The notes beneath the pieces are model-generated. The model was not told where the DNA came from and ran no database searches. It saw nothing but the letters and a program-made list of their open reading frames with translations. From positions 18,373,976-18,437,975 of the forward strand of contig NC_088298.1 in NCBI RefSeq assembly GCF_032854445.1: a stretch of DNA of 64,000 nt. The letters run 5' to 3'. Each line of letters begins with the position of its first letter. The stretch's first letter is position 1. Made by a program: the position numbers and the translations under genes. The stretch comes from Liolophura sinensis (taxonomy: Eukaryota > Mollusca > Polyplacophora > Chitonida > Chitonidae). Shown one piece after another: positions 1-13,140 of the stretch.

Positions 1-1174
1 GAAGGTTTTAAAGACAATTTCCTTCATTTCTTGTCAGAGTTACATAGCCATATTATGGCAATACTGGGTAGAACATCAATCAAAAAGATCAAGAAAAATT
101 GCAAAACTTTTTTTGTAATTTTTTGACTGCGGAAAAGTATTTTTGCTTCAGCCTTATGCAACATCTTCTTTGTCTACCACCCTTTTGGAATTGTTATTCT
201 CTTTGATGAACTGACCTACGCCTCCAATGTCTCAAAAAAGCCTTCGCTTGCTCATTTGCCTAAGTGACGCTCTTGCCTAATGTGGTTGCATTCTGGATTA
301 AATTATCGCTCCCTTGGATAAAGCCGCCAGCGATGGCACACAGAAAGCTTGCCAGAAGACAATTTACCCCACGCATTCCAGTTTCCACAACCTGTTCATA
401 TGACTGCTTTCGCGTAAATGAATAAGTATTGAGCAATTAGTGAACAAATCATGATTAAATACGTTTACAATATCAAACCATAGGAGCCTTGTTCGTTGGG
501 GACACGGCCTGACTTAACGAAGATTCTGAACTGTTCATAATCTTGGTCTTTCGGGTACACAAAATTAGTATTCATATTTAGATGTAAAATAAACCAGACC
601 ACCGTTATTTTTATCTGTTCTTTTCTCATGATAAACTGATAACATTAATGAATACCTATGGACAGACAATTAATTTGTGATAGATGGACTCGGGTCAGCG
701 GTTACAAAAGACCAGAGCAGCCATCACACCTGTTAGCATTGTTGTCTCTTGTCCATGGACATGTTAACGTTTTTACTGGGCTGTTCTGGAGTAGACAATT
801 CTTTGCCTTTTCCAGCGCATTACTTTAGAGTTTGCTTAATCTAATGTTCGCTGCCGACAACTTGTTCTTTATAAGTAGGATATGGTGTGTAAATCAATTC
901 GTCACATGTGAATACAGCATGGTCATCAGTGGTTTGTCAGATGCGATTTGATGCGATGGATGTGATTTATACCTGTCACTACGGTTTTCTGCACCCACAA
1001 AATTGACAGCTATCGTTAAGTCTTAAATCTTAAACAGTCAAGGAACTTAAGAGAACTAGGGTTGCATTTGAACGAATGGGCACGGCTAAGAAAACTTGAC
1101 ATTGGGAAAATGCTCCCATGCGTGGGCTGATGCATAACATCTGCTTCCTTTTCAATATTGTATTTGGTTGACTT
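1..1174. other. No gene seen
   Basis: AT-rich, stops in all frames. About 880-940 resembles 40740-40790 (GGATATGGTGTGTAAATC). Confidence 0.6.
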
Positions 1175-1251
1175 GATTCGAGTTTTACGCCAAATATTTT
1201 ACTTATACGACGGCGGCCAGCATTGTTGTGTTCGGGAGAAACCCATAACCT
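1175..1251 (-). mobile_element. SINE family 1 fragment
   Basis: Contains TACTTATACGACGGCGGCC and a degenerate GGGAGAAACCCATAACC; neither end is preserved. Confidence 0.6.
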
Positions 1252-3309
1252 CAAATACTATAGTTTTATAGCACACACAATCAGACATTGATAATGGTGA
1301 CGCATGTATATAAACATTATGAGTAACTTCCCCTTAGTACTTGTAAAAGCAGATTATAACATAAAATTTATCCATGTTTAAAGTTAAATTCGTGTTCCGG
1401 GCAAAATTATAAGTGTTGATCAGATCTGCTTTGATCGATGACGAGCTTTTACAGGTGATAATTGTTAGATAAGCACCTTGGCATATATACAAAGTGATTG
1501 AACGTCGTAAACGGTGAATAAATACAGCCACTGCTTTTTTAATTAAATGATGTTTTTTTTTTTTTGCTGCTATAGCGAACTTGTCCTTAAATATATCTCC
1601 AGTATGAACACGGAATGACAAATTTTTACAACATTATCCGCTTTTGGCATGGTTCGATTTGTATTAGGGTTTTGTCAACGTCTCGAATTTGACCAGTAGA
1701 ACGAAAATAGGACGAGCGAGGTGGATGCATCTTTCTGATAAGACTTCATTTCAGGAATTTTGTGAGTTACCTAGAAGTGGTTTAACCGGGAACGCAAGTT
1801 TCATTCACTCATAAAGGTGTTGTTTTCATAAAATTGTTATATAAATAAATAACACCAAAATAAAATGTAACTTACACTGCCTGAATTTAATTAGATAAAG
1901 TGTCGACATCAATAATTTCTGAGATCTGTAATTCTAAAACTAAACTTTATAATTACTAACCACACAAGTGCATTAAAGGGATTTCAGGTAGGATGGAGTG
2001 CTTTAAAAATCGCATCATTTAGCTTAAAAACCTAAGCAAAACTTTGAAACACACTTCAAAGAGAACGTGAGAAAGAGACCTACTACAAAACTCATTAAGA
2101 ATATTAAACCTTTTTTTTGTAAGTTTATTGATTTTGTAAGATAAAGGCCTAAGATACGGGGCTGACTGGCGCAATATGAGTAAATCTATCCCGTGCACCA
2201 ACGATTCCTTTCGGTGATTTTTTGTACCGCTCTGTCGCTAACTGACATATTACACTGACATTCCCTGCCTTCCCAGGCAATGAGGGGTCAACTCTCCGAT
2301 AATTCTATCAAATTCCATCAGGATCAGTCTTTACAGTTAACCACGTAATGTACACGTCGGATTTGCTTGTGTTGAAGTTGTCGTACGATATAATATAAAT
2401 TGGGTATCATACGAAGCATATGTGTCAGATTTTATTCGCTCAACGGGAATGCTTCGTCCTGTCCCAGTGAAATATGTCCACGGAGACTGAAAACATTTTA
2501 AACATTTAAGAATACAAGAAAATATTTTAATGTTTTAAAGTCTAACATCTTTAAGCTGTATAAGGCTTAATGTTTGATTTCGAATACTGGGCTTACTCCA
2601 GATTCATAATTAAATACAAATCGCCATTTTTAAACTTCTTCAAGAACGAAATTCATCTGGTACCCGAGACTTGTTCAAGTCCGATTTTTAAATTAAATGC
2701 GAAAGCATATTTAACATGCAGAGCAAAACTACAGCACAGACAACGGTGTGTTATTTGGCATATCGGCACACGTAGACTTTTGTCCGTTAATTTCAGAGAC
2801 GGTTTTATGCCTAGTGTTTAAGTAAATGCTTAAAAGCTGGCATCTTACACACTCTCCAAGCAGTATGTTTAAACAGAAATAAGCACGAAAACAATACAGT
2901 GACATTAACTGCGTTTTATTAGAATTACTCAAAAGGGTTTGTTGACATCACATTTAATAAACATTTACATGAAAACGATGCAAAGGGGGCATTTTGTCGT
3001 ATTAATTAATACATATCCGAATATGCTAACAGAGCCATGCAATATGTATCGATGCTAAAACTCTTTTTCAACCATTTCTTATTCCCAGTCTTTTGGCTGA
3101 CTCAGATCGTGATAATGAACTCTTAACCAACGAGTTAAGATCGAGCTAGTGAGCGTATATCCATCGTGTTGAAATGGGTCGCAACTTTGGATATATACCT
3201 AAGGTGCAGCTCAGATATATATTTTATTATTGACAACTTATATTCTAGCATAATACACGGTTTGAATACTGGTTTCAGTCAGTCGACTAGAACACATCTT
3301 GCATCTTTG
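1252..3309. other. No gene seen
   Basis: Only short unrelated frames. 2225-2400 is a diverged relative of 4740-5000. Confidence 0.55.
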
Positions 3310-3500
3310 ATACATCACTAAAACTATTGACTGCTCTTTGTATGATTTCGTCTTATTTGTGTACTTTATATACTTTATTAGTTTATTGGCAGTTTGTGTT
3401 AAACGTCTTGTGGGAATTGACCTTGCGATTATTGACTGGGCCGTCCTTATTGGTTGAATCCTAGAATACGGATGTCTGTTTCGATTCTTGTCTGTTCTCA
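3310..3500 (+). repeat. Dispersed repeat, family D tail
   Basis: ATTGACTGCTCTTTGTATGA, TTGTGTTAAACGTC and GCGTCC-like TATTGGTTGA with GGATGTCTGTTTCGATTC at the end. Diverged. Confidence 0.5.
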
Positions 3501-3830
3501 CCAAAGAAACGTCCAACCCAATGGTCACTACATTGCACCCGGTACAGCTTTCCATCATTGTTTCAGAATGCATTCTTTATCCTCCGGATTGAGGCAAATC
3601 GGTAACGAGCTCGTGTCTGTCGTTTTGATAACAGACGCTGAAACCAGTTAGCGTTTATAATACTGAGCTTTGCATGAAACCAGCCATCAGGGGATAAAAC
3701 AGACCAAACTTCGTTAAATAACAGTAATAACCCAACGTTTACCCAAAGGAGATGAACAGGGAATGCTAGCAGGCAAGAAAGGCAGGGTGTATAGTACAAT
3801 ACAATTTTGATATAAAAATTATCTTCAAAA

Positions 3831-4025
3831 CGGTTGCTGTGAGTCAAAATCCAGCTCATGGTAGCTTCCTCTCCGTTTGTGCGTGGAAGGGTGTGTCAGC
3901 AATCTGCGGACGACTGTGTGTTCCCCCGGACTGTAACCGTTTTCTCTCACCATAACCCTGGCCATCGTCGTATACGTGAAATATTTTGAAGTACTGCGTA
4001 AAGCAACAACTCCAATAAAAAAATT
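3831..4025 (+). mobile_element. SINE family 1, diverged, 5'-truncated
   Basis: From a B-box-like GTGAGTCAAAATCCAGC through TTCCTCTCCG, AATCTGCGGACG and CATCGTCGTATACGTGAAA to CAATAAAAAAA. Old copy. Confidence 0.75.
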
Positions 4026-4739
4026 TTAGTAAAAACTGAAACAATGTATGTAACCTCCGATGGCTCTAAAGTGAATAATAGGCCAGAAAATAAGATTGAA
4101 TTTTTCATTCTCTCAAATCATTTATTTTCTTTTTGAATCTGCTAAATGCCAAAACCATGCATGAAAAGAAGTTTTTAATAGTTTTCCCAAAATGTTTTAG
4201 TGAATGAAAAATGTTGTAAATTATCAAAATCAAGTTTAACAAACCAGCCAGAAGGAAAAAGGACAGAATAAACGAACCCAAAATCCTTATTCGTTTAAGA
4301 TGTATGGGCGCAAGGTGCGAGTGACACGACATTGTGTTTCGGGGTGATCCAATATGGCGTATCCCATAGCCTCGTAGGAATTCCTGATTAGAAGTTGATT
4401 TATAGGATTGCAAAGCACGTCAGAACAAACTTTTTGTGGCCATGTAGATCTGTTCCCACCTCTCGTCCCATAGTGCTAAGGTTTAATAATTGCCTGCATT
4501 TACTTTCAGACACAAAACATTAATCGCACAAACTTATCAAATGGATGTTAGGAAACGGTTGTCCGCGAAAAAAAACAACGAAGAAATGTAATTAGAATGC
4601 AAGAATAACTCTCTTGTCTTTAATCTGGTTAACAGACAAAAAACCACCGACATACCTGTTTGCTGATTTTTTTAGTATTTTGCTAATGGATTGCCCAGAA
4701 GTTCTGGTTGTCACTTAGAATCTGGATGAATCCCATCAA

Positions 4740-5000
4740 CCAGCGTTTTTTCAGTGATGTGGTATTTTTTCTTCGCTCAGGTTTCTGTCATGATTTAGAG
4801 TGTTACGCTGACATTTTCCGCCTTCTCAGACATAGTGTTCGCTAAGTTCCGGTCATGACGCCTAGGGGTTTACATCATCTGCCCTGGTTTTTTTTTTTTG
4901 ACTGATATCCATGCCGTGTAAACGCCAGATCTCATTTTTCTTGGGTTTACCATGTGATGCCTAGGAGGGATACTTCAGGTGATTCCACAATTGTTGTATT
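4740..5000 (+). repeat. Diverged dispersed repeat, also at 2225-2400
   Basis: GTTACGCTGACATTTTCCGC, TCTCAGACATAGTG and the CCATGTGATGC region resemble ATTACACTGACATTCCCTGC, TCCCAGGCAATGAG and ACCACGTAATGTACAC at 2225-2400. Probably an offshoot of family B. Confidence 0.45.
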
Positions 5001-5016
5001 CTTTTATCAGATGTTC

Positions 5017-5077
5017 AAAGAAAGTTTTACCGATTTTAGAAAAAGAGCCTTTCTCTAAAATCGGTAAAACTTTCTTT
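5017..5077. repeat. Perfect hairpin, 24-bp arms
   Basis: Arms 5017-5040 and 5054-5077 (AAAGAAAGTTTTACCGATTT plus TAGA) are exact reverse complements with a 13-base loop. Confidence 0.95.
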
Positions 5078-5719
5078 CTCAACTTGTTTTATATATACTT
5101 TACACATATATAGTAGTATAGTATGCTGGATCGATATAATGTACTCTGATAAGTTCTACATTTGCCCTATGGGTAAGTGGTGTAAAAAATATACAGTAAA
5201 AGCAAACTGGATAAATCTACACCTGGATTAAAGAGATGATGAAGACATTGGGGCCCTTCTTAATGAAAAATAAACTTACGCTTCATGGTGAAAGTGTTAG
5301 TCTCATAAGGTTAAGATTTTGCACGGCGATAAGACCAATGCATGAAATTTCGATGGACAAAATTACAAATACTGAACACAATGTATTGTACTTTCTCAAA
5401 ACCAACGGAAGAAAACAGAGTCTGCCAGAAGAATTGTTAAATCAGGAACAATAAGAGCTAAAACAAAACTGGAAAACCTTAATACAAATAACTGTACACT
5501 TTATCTCAAATGATATAGACAAACAAGATGGCTGTGATGTAATACCCACATGCGTTTAAGTGTATTTAAGTTGTGTTCGAAACCTGGAACAAATTCCTCA
5601 TGTGCTTATAAGGGTGACGGGCTTGCAGGTTAAGCGAAATTCTTTAATAGATTAAATCATTTTCTTTGCGAAAACGCTGAATTTGTTAAAACAAAGCCTA
5701 AAGGGCTGTGGCTGTCAGA

Positions 5720-6000
5720 AGAAGATTTCTGTCAGCGAGTTGAATTTTCTTTCTCTGGTTTGTGGGATTAGGCGAAATATTACCCCGGCCATTCCGGCAT
5801 TTGGAGACAAGACTGTGTCAAATTTCCGGTCATCTCCGTGCTTGGTGACACACAGACGTCTGGGTCAGTACATGTGTCAATGTCCACGCCATATACACGT
5901 CTGATGCCCCACCCCAGGGACTTATACGTTAGAACAGTCCTTGAGAACGTTTAACATCGCCTTGTCTGTCTCATTGATTTCATCTTAAGCTGAATGTGTA
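5720..6000 (+). repeat. Old dispersed repeat, family B
   Basis: Shares CATTCCGGCATTTGGAGACA, TGTGTCAAATTTCCGGTCA and the CTTGGTGACAC and TTAACATCGCCTTG landmarks with 13935-14160 and, more distantly, 6330-6560, 15335-15575 (-) and 4740-5000. No open frame is conserved between copies. Confidence 0.6.
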
Positions 6001-6329
6001 TCGCCTTTTCTTTTAACGCCTTAATACGTAAACACGTATAATGATCTAAATTTCAATGGAATAAAACATAGCAAAACGCTGACAGAAAATAAATAATAGA
6101 TGTTAGAAAACTGTAAACCTCCACTCATGAAGAATTCATCAACCACCACAACGTTCATTTTTTTTTTAAATTCAACTAACCAACAAATGGAAATGGAGAT
6201 TCGTTAATCTTACCCCCAAAGAGAAGAGCAATTCACCCACTTCACCAGATTCCAGGATTGGAAATTAAAAATATCATAGATTCGTCCAATGTCTTTAGCT
6301 GCAAATTCTTTTTCAACAAAGATGCGTTA

Positions 6330-6560
6330 GCATTTCCATCACTGATCACTGTCGTTAAGCGCTATGTTAAATTGTATTCCAGCATTCTGAGTAATGGAGA
6401 TGTCAAATTTCAGGTCACTTCCGACCGTGGTGGCACGTCTGGGTCAGTGTTTATCAACACAGTGTACTCGTCTCATCTTCTCCGGCAGGGAATCGTGTTC
6501 ATGAAATGGTTAGCACCACCTTGCCCATATATTACTTATTTTCATCTAATCTTCAGTGCT
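6330..6560 (+). repeat. Dispersed repeat, family B copy
   Basis: Contains TTGTATTCCAGCATTCTGAG, GATGTCAAATTTCAGGTCAC and TCTGGGTCAGTGTTTATC. Closest to the inverted copy at 15335-15575. Confidence 0.55.
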
Positions 6561-7739
6561 TGGGGAGTGTAGCCAGCTGCAGTTTACCTATAAACGCACA
6601 TTTTAATCGAGAGAGTGACCACAAGCGTGGTAATTCAGTGTGGTCCCATGCAAGTAACAGACGCAGGTCTTGGGAGGGCTTACAACAAAATTAGTAGTCA
6701 CACCGCTATGTTTTGACAGGAAAGGAAATGCGAGAATTTACCAGCTAAGGGCGGAGCGATAAAAAAAAACGTCCAAGCCACTAATGATCAACCCAAGTGG
6801 AAGAGATTATCTCGAACACAAATGACAACCAGAACTCCTTGACTATTTTACAACAAGAAAAGAATTAGTTTTTTTCTCAAGGAAAATTATCGTTTGTATT
6901 TCGAATCCAACAATCTTAGTAGGCCTATTCTCAAATTTAAAGGCAAACACAGGGTCACAGTGCTGGAGTACTATTTTTCCAGTCCGCTGACAAAGGGTAC
7001 CTCTTGATATGTTTGTGAATTTTGTCCGGTATTTAAATAAAGTAATCTCAGAGAAACCATATAAGGTTTTCTATTGTCGTTTGCAGCGTTTCCTGCCTGT
7101 GGGATGAGGTTTTTCTGGTTTATCAGCCTTTTTAAAATCATAAAGATATGAAAATTTATGACTTTTTCCGGCTAACAATTTTGCACGTTCTGATTAAAAA
7201 AAAAACAGAATACTTGCTTTCAACATGAAAACAATCTCAGTGAAAAGGCCCCAATGTCTATAGTAAAACTAAAGGTCGGTCTATAAAAAACACAGTTTCT
7301 GCTAGCTTTTCATCATATAAAAGAAACAGTATAATCAATTTCAAATTCTTCCTTGGGGAAGAATCTAACGCGGCCAACACATTACCTCTAACAAAAAACT
7401 TTTCGTGGTGTTTATTTTACTCGGTGATAATTAATCTTATGCAAACAAGGTGACACATCATTATGAAAATCTGTTACAGAGTCTGTCTTACAACGACTGA
7501 CGCGGGTTCATTACCGACTTACGGTTAAGAAGAAATACTGGAAAAACACAGCATTCTGATGCGAAAAGCATACAGGTATGATTTAAACTGCCGGTGCATA
7601 AGGCACGTGGATATGTACAGATATGAATAACTCTGATATAGAGACTCATTATATTATGTCAAGTAAATTCTTGCTCTTTTCAAATACAGCAATCGCATTA
7701 TCGTATAAATGACAAAAAAAATATTGAAAACTTTCTAGA

Positions 7740-9040
7740 ATATGAGTCGTTAAACTGCACTACATATCATACATAAAAGATTTTAATATTTTGAGAAGTT
7801 TGCCTCGTTTAACTGTTTTTTCCAGTTAGTATTGTTGTGTAACATGACAATGTTTCGATTAAGCGGTAATAAAACATTTACCCTGAGCGATTGACTTCCA
7901 CCATGCACATGCAAGAAGACAGGTAACCAGACAGTTGAGGAAGTAGAGGAACATTTTTGATATTAAGTAATTTCAAAGGCTAAAATCCAGCTTGTACATA
8001 TCGTGGATTTACGGTTTAAAATTGATCCAAACCAAACCAAGGACTGGATTGCCAGATAACTGACACGGCAATGTCTCAGGCGGAATATGTCCACGTGACA
8101 AGGCGGTTAGCGACAGGACGTTGAAAACAAACACAAATAGCTTACTTAAACCGTCTGCTAGTGACATTTACCCAGACTGCCAATGACATTCAGAGCTCTG
8201 AGACCTTGCTTAATGCCTTTACAACAACAATTCAATGTTTTGAATGACTCAAACAGCCAAGGTGCGCATGCTTTTATTTTGTAAAGATACTCTTTTTTTA
8301 TTTGATTGATACCTGCTGAACCTGGTGCACTAAATCATCAGCTTTATGAAAACGGCGTTGTTGTTGGTTTGTGGCTTCTCTACTTGTTCATTATCGAGAG
8401 GAACACATTTGAAAATAGGCATGCTTCGTAGCTCGCGTTCTGACTTCAGTTATTTTTGTTTGTTTTTTTGTTTTTTATTTTTGCTTGTTTACACGTCTGA
8501 TGTCAACCTACAAGGTCATGAGGGTTTGCACGTCAGCACGGCCCTGTGACTCGGACGCCTCCCAACAATGCGGTCGTTGTGAGTTCAAGTCCAGTTAATA
8601 AAGTCTTACTCTCCGGTCGTACGCGGGAAGGCCTGTCTGCAGCCTGTGGATGGCCATGCGTTTCGCCTGGGCTTTGCCCGATTTCCTCCCATCCAATAAG
8701 TGAAATATCCTTGAGTGTAGTATATTACCACCCTTTTGTGGGTTAGCTGACATGCTAGTGAGGGTATCATTCGAACATACTAACCCACTTGACGCCGGCC
8801 GATGTGAGAAAGCTGAGAAATGTGACAGCGCTTTAGGCAAATGAACGACCGAGGGCAAACTGTAGACAAACCGGAAGCGTATGGCCACTTCATCGAACAG
8901 AAGCACAATTCCGAAAAGGGTGGAAGACAGCTCAAGGCCGAACAAAGACTGCGTGTAAAAGAAAGTAGCGATTTATCTTTGTCTGAAAACTTTGTTTTTG
9001 TCACCAACACTGCTCAACGCTGCATCCATCAGTGAAAATG
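7740..9040 (+). repeat. Old dispersed repeat, family G, interrupted by a SINE
   Basis: 7780-8200 resembles 22440-22870, and 8230-9030 resembles 24680-25260. Shared landmarks are CACTTGACGCCGGCCGATGT, GTGACAGCGCTTTAGGCAAA and AACAGCCAAGGTGCGCATGC. The SINE at 8533-8735 lies within it. No coding potential is shared. Confidence 0.6.
8533..8735 (+). mobile_element. SINE family 1, diverged
   Basis: Contains GTGAGTTCAAGTCCAG (B box), CTCTCCGGTCGTACGCGGGA and TTTCCTCCCATCC. The poly-TAAA tail is eroded and part of the 3' body is missing. Confidence 0.75.
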
Positions 9041-9326
9041 TAAACACTATCTGGGAATTAAGAAAACTATTTTGTAAACATTTTTTAACCTAAGAACCTA
9101 AAAAAAAAAAAAACGGTGATTTTATGTTCAAATCAAAGTCATGGATATCAGATTTCCTTCAAACACCACGTTCAGTACAATAAATATTGTTTAATAAGTT
9201 CCAGTTTTGGACTTGCCGTACGCAACAAAAAAAATCAACTCACCGGACTTTAAGTTTTGTTGGAAATGGCTTTTGCGAACATTTAGTTTCATTCTCTGTC
9301 ATTTATATTGAAATACTCTCAGGATC

Positions 9327-9575
9327 AGGGGGCTTAGTTGGTTAGCTGCTAGCGCAGCGTAATGACCCTGGAGCCTCTCACCAATGCGGTCGCTGAGAGT
9401 CAGGCTCATGCTGGTTTCCTCTCCGGCCGTAAGTGGGAAGGTCTTCCAGCAACCTGCGGATGGTTGTGGTTTGCCCCCGGGCTCTACCCGGTTTTCTTCC
9501 ACCATAATGCTGGTCGCCGTCGTACAGGTGAAATATTCTTGAGTACGGCGTAAAACACCAAATAAATAAATAAAT
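9327..9575 (+). mobile_element. SINE family 1, near full length
   Basis: The tRNA-like head has an A box (GGCTTAGTTGGTTAGCTGC). The B box is partly lost through a short deletion. The body ends ACGGCGTAAAACACCA plus an (AAAT)n tail. Confidence 0.85.
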
Positions 9576-10999
9576 CCCGGGATCATGTCGGTTTTGAAAT
9601 CTCATACCCTCTTCGTGTTAGTTCTGAATAAATTCCTTGAAATGCATCCCTCCAAAGTAGATAACCACATGCCTGGAAATCACAATGGATCAGCTTGGTC
9701 AAGCAGAAGAAGCCTGGAATTTTAGATGATCCACCAGTGGTGTAACCTACATTGGCGGTACTTGAATATGCAATTTATTGTCTGGCTTGAGCATAGATCT
9801 ATGTACAGGAAATCGTTTTAAATATTTGATAGGAATATCACAGGATTTGGAGATTCGTGCAGAGAAATAATAATAATAATAACAACAACAACAACAACAA
9901 CAACAACAATAATAATAATAATAAGTCAAGAAGGAGAATCAGGGTTTTGTCTCAGAAACTCTCCATCAGTTTTAGAGATCAGGGTATCACCAACTGCAAA
10001 TAAGAAGCTAGGTCAGATCAAGGGATTCCTGGAGCATGAATGCATATGTTGTTCCACGTGGGGCAAATATATCTTTACATGCAACCAAACGCACGTGGTC
10101 ACAACACAAAGAATTTATCCTGTATACAAAAAAATCACGTATATTTTCTCTTTATCACGTACTGCTTTGGTTACTAGTAATTTCTTCTGCCGTCTCTATT
10201 TTCGGAAGACAGACAATAAGTCAACGCGTGTAACGACCGTTTCTAGCTTTTTCGAGCTAAATATAGACTTCTTAAAATGTTAAACATATATACATAATCT
10301 TCAACATATACACATGTACGTGCAACGGAAGGTGATCGTGCTTTTCTAAGCACATGTTGTTGAAAAAGGACTGTTGACGTAATATTTATTCATCTAAGTA
10401 AAAGTTGGTTACGCGAAAAAGAATTACGGGGAAATATTAACGCCATTCTGGAAATGCTTCATAATCTCAAGAAGAAATACGCCGATAAAAGGCATAACGT
10501 TAGAAAATGCCATTTGTTAAAACAAAGCCACCCCGTTTTTTCACGGGCGCAACCACAGCCATTCAATTTAAGTGGTTTAAATGCACAAGTGCCCTACCGT
10601 CCTACCGAAAAGCGGCGTTTTTAATTACCACATAGGTGAAATTTGATGCACCTTAATGAACATTTTGTTCGTTTATTTTTGTAGAGTCATTATCCTTAAG
10701 TATGTACAATGTCCCCCAAAGTGTGCCCAACGCTTACTTAAGCCAGCTATGGTAGGTTCACGAGGTTACACATTCAGAAGTAAAAGTACATAGAAAATGA
10801 TGAGAAATAAAATTTTTCAACAAGAAAAGATGGAAGGGTTTCGCATTTGAACTCTTTTTTTCTGTAAGGGTTAAATAACAAAGGGTCCTGCATATGGCGT
10901 ATACATATCTCGCCTTGTAGCATTTGTCAGATCTTCCGTAAATTGCGATGGCTTCAATCTGCGTCACAAGCTGTTAGTTCAAAAACTAGTTTGTCAAGG
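9576..10999. other. No gene seen
   Basis: Contains the compound microsatellite at 9866. 10490-10560 shares TTTGTTAAAACAAAGCC with 5690, hinting at another old repeat. Confidence 0.55.
9866..9924. repeat. (TAA)n(CAA)n(TAA)n compound microsatellite
   Basis: AATAATAATAAT, then ACAACAACA, then AATAATAAT. The Tyr/Cys-rich frame opposite is not a gene. Confidence 0.95.
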
Positions 11000-11189
11000 A
11001 TACTCCATCAAATGTCTTCATTCTAAATTTCTCATATTTTACAATGAGTATAGTATGGACAGAGCGTTCAGAATCTCTGGCGATCTGCATTGTAATCAAC
11101 TACATAGACGGCGCTGTTATCCTTGTGTACATATTTATTGCGAACATGGTATTTAACAACATAGATGGCGCTGGTTGCAGAGTGTAACT
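11000..11189 (+). repeat. Dispersed repeat, family D-related
   Basis: CATTCTAAATTTCTCATATT and TACAATGAGTATAG followed by AGAATCTCTGGC match 40180-40260. Two ACATAGACGGCGCTG-like phrases occur inside. Confidence 0.5.
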
Positions 11190-11197
11190 GCCTATCT

Positions 11198-11445
11198 AGT
11201 ATTTATTTATTTATTGATTGGTGTTTTACTTATACGACTTATACGACGGCGGCCAGCATTATGGTGGGAGGAAACCGGGCAGAGCCCGGGAGAAACCCAT
11301 GACCATCCGCAGGTCGCTGACAGACCTTCTCACGTACGGCCGGAGAGGAAGCCAGCACGAGCTGGGCTTGAACTCACAGCGGCCGCATTGATGAGAGACT
11401 CCTGGGTCATTACGCTGCGCTAACTGACTGAGCCACGGAGGCCCC
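11198..11445 (-). mobile_element. SINE family 1, full length with target duplication
   Basis: Flanked by GCCTATCT at 11190-11197 and 11446-11453. The head reads ...TAACTGACTGAGCCACGG and the tail (ATTT)n. A small internal duplication (CTTATACGACTTATACGACG) lies near the tail end. Confidence 0.9.
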
Positions 11446-11453
11446 GCCTATCT

Positions 11454-11650
11454 TTTAGACAGCTTTTATTCAGACCAGCCTGTCACGTGTAACATCATAG
11501 ATGGAGCCTCTTGTAGTATGAGATCCTAACATACTAAGGGGAAAGACGTAATCCTTCATTACTTTTGAATCAAAATCTGTTCGGTTATGGTCTGTAACGT
11601 TCGTCATTTTCGAACTGTATCTAATACCGCTTATTACGTGCTGTGAGAAA
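11454..11650 (+). repeat. Dispersed repeat, family D copy
   Basis: GACAGCTTTTATTCAGACCA, AACATCATAGATGGAGCC and GGGGAAAGACGTAATCC match the reverse complement of 19400-19530. The SINE at 11198-11445 is inserted between this and 11000-11189. Confidence 0.6.
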
Positions 11651-12884
11651 AGTTACACAACTTACATCACATTTACTATAACTTGTACGTCTGCAAAAAA
11701 TCTCCATTTAATGTAAACAAGAAGTGGGTAAACTTGAAGAGCTGAGCGTTTGTGAACTCAAAATATTCCTTATGGAAAGGTTGTCGTTTGTGCTTATTGA
11801 ACACGGGCGAGGCGGATGATTTGTAAATTCATGTAAACAAATGTAGGCCATCATTTTTGACAAGTCAAGCGATATAGTAAGACTTATTTTGACTTTGATG
11901 ACAGAAGAGTTCCTTCACAGAACTCCCTTATCCTTGTCTTTCTTGCAGCTCAATAAACAAATACGTTTATATCGACGAGTGCTTCATTTTGTATATCAAT
12001 ACTGCCTACGAAAGAAAAAAACATGTACGGTGATCTCGGTGCGAGACAGGAAGTTGTGTCTAGATTACAAAATATGTACATGGCATTACTGAAATAAAAC
12101 ACAATGTAATTAGGTTTTTAAGCCTTAGCACAGCAACCAGTAGGTAGGTTATTTAATTATCCAGGGAAGCTGACGCCAAGGTGTGAGTAAGAGATGCACT
12201 CGCCAAAATCACTCCACGAGTTAAGGGAATACGCCTAGTCAATTTCTGGTGTGTGGTCATGGAATACATGAAACGAAGAACACCTTCGCTTCCCATTTGT
12301 CAGAGATCATGCAGACAACTACACCTCAGAGATTCTAAAAACAACGCATTTGCCTCATGGACTGTTGTATCAAAACCGATGATTTATTATGTAAAAGAAT
12401 AAATATTATGTAAAAGAAGTAAACGAAAAACATTGTGTAATCAGCAATAGTGTTTCTGAAATGGCACTGCCAGCGACATCCGAACAACATCCGAACAGCG
12501 TGCGCTCAATTCCCATTTGCATCATTCTTGTGGACTGAAAGACAAATATGGCAGAGCTAAATAAACGCTGCTTTTAATTGGTGATTCAGTCAGTGTGAAA
12601 TCAGTGTCACTATTTTATATGAAACATTGACCGCTTTGAACAAGACCTCATCAGCAGAAGTCAAAGGGCCTTTGTAATGCAAAGGACATCTGTTGGATCT
12701 CGGTGTCCAACAGGCGTTCAGATGCTCAACAACAAATGGATTTCGCGTGCACGTTTTCACAGAAACAGATTTTCATTTTAGCGCATATGCCTCTGAGCAC
12801 AGCATAACATATGTGGAATAATACAAATGAAAACACGTATTTGCGACCTGCAGAAAATCGATATTCACGATTTCCACGATATAA
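11651..12884. other. No gene seen
   Basis: Short frames only; no repeats recognised. Confidence 0.5.
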
Positions 12885-13060
12885 AAATTGTTAACTGCTT
12901 CTGTTTCTATGTATCTGTTTTCTATTGGTACTTCATCTTCGCAGTTCTTTGGTGGTTTGTTTTGAACGTTGTTTTGTAAATTGGGCCTGGTTTATTAACC
13001 TGGAACGTGAATTTTAATTGATGGCTGTAATATGAATGCTTGTTTCGACGCCTAGTTTAA
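12885..13060 (+). repeat. Dispersed repeat, family D tail
   Basis: TTGTTAACTGCTTCTGTTTC, GAACGTTGTTTTGTAAATTG and TGTTTCGACGCCTAG, as at 40440-40660, 29530-29700 and 3310-3500. Confidence 0.55.
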
Positions 13061-13140
13061 AAATATTCCTCAAAATTTATTACACCAAAGAAGCTGGATA
13101 GCCGGAAGAAATAAGGTAAACATTACACACTCACTGGAGT

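Noticed and set aside
8595-9035. Overlapping frames on both strands
   Set aside because: They fall in a SINE and in dispersed repeat family G.
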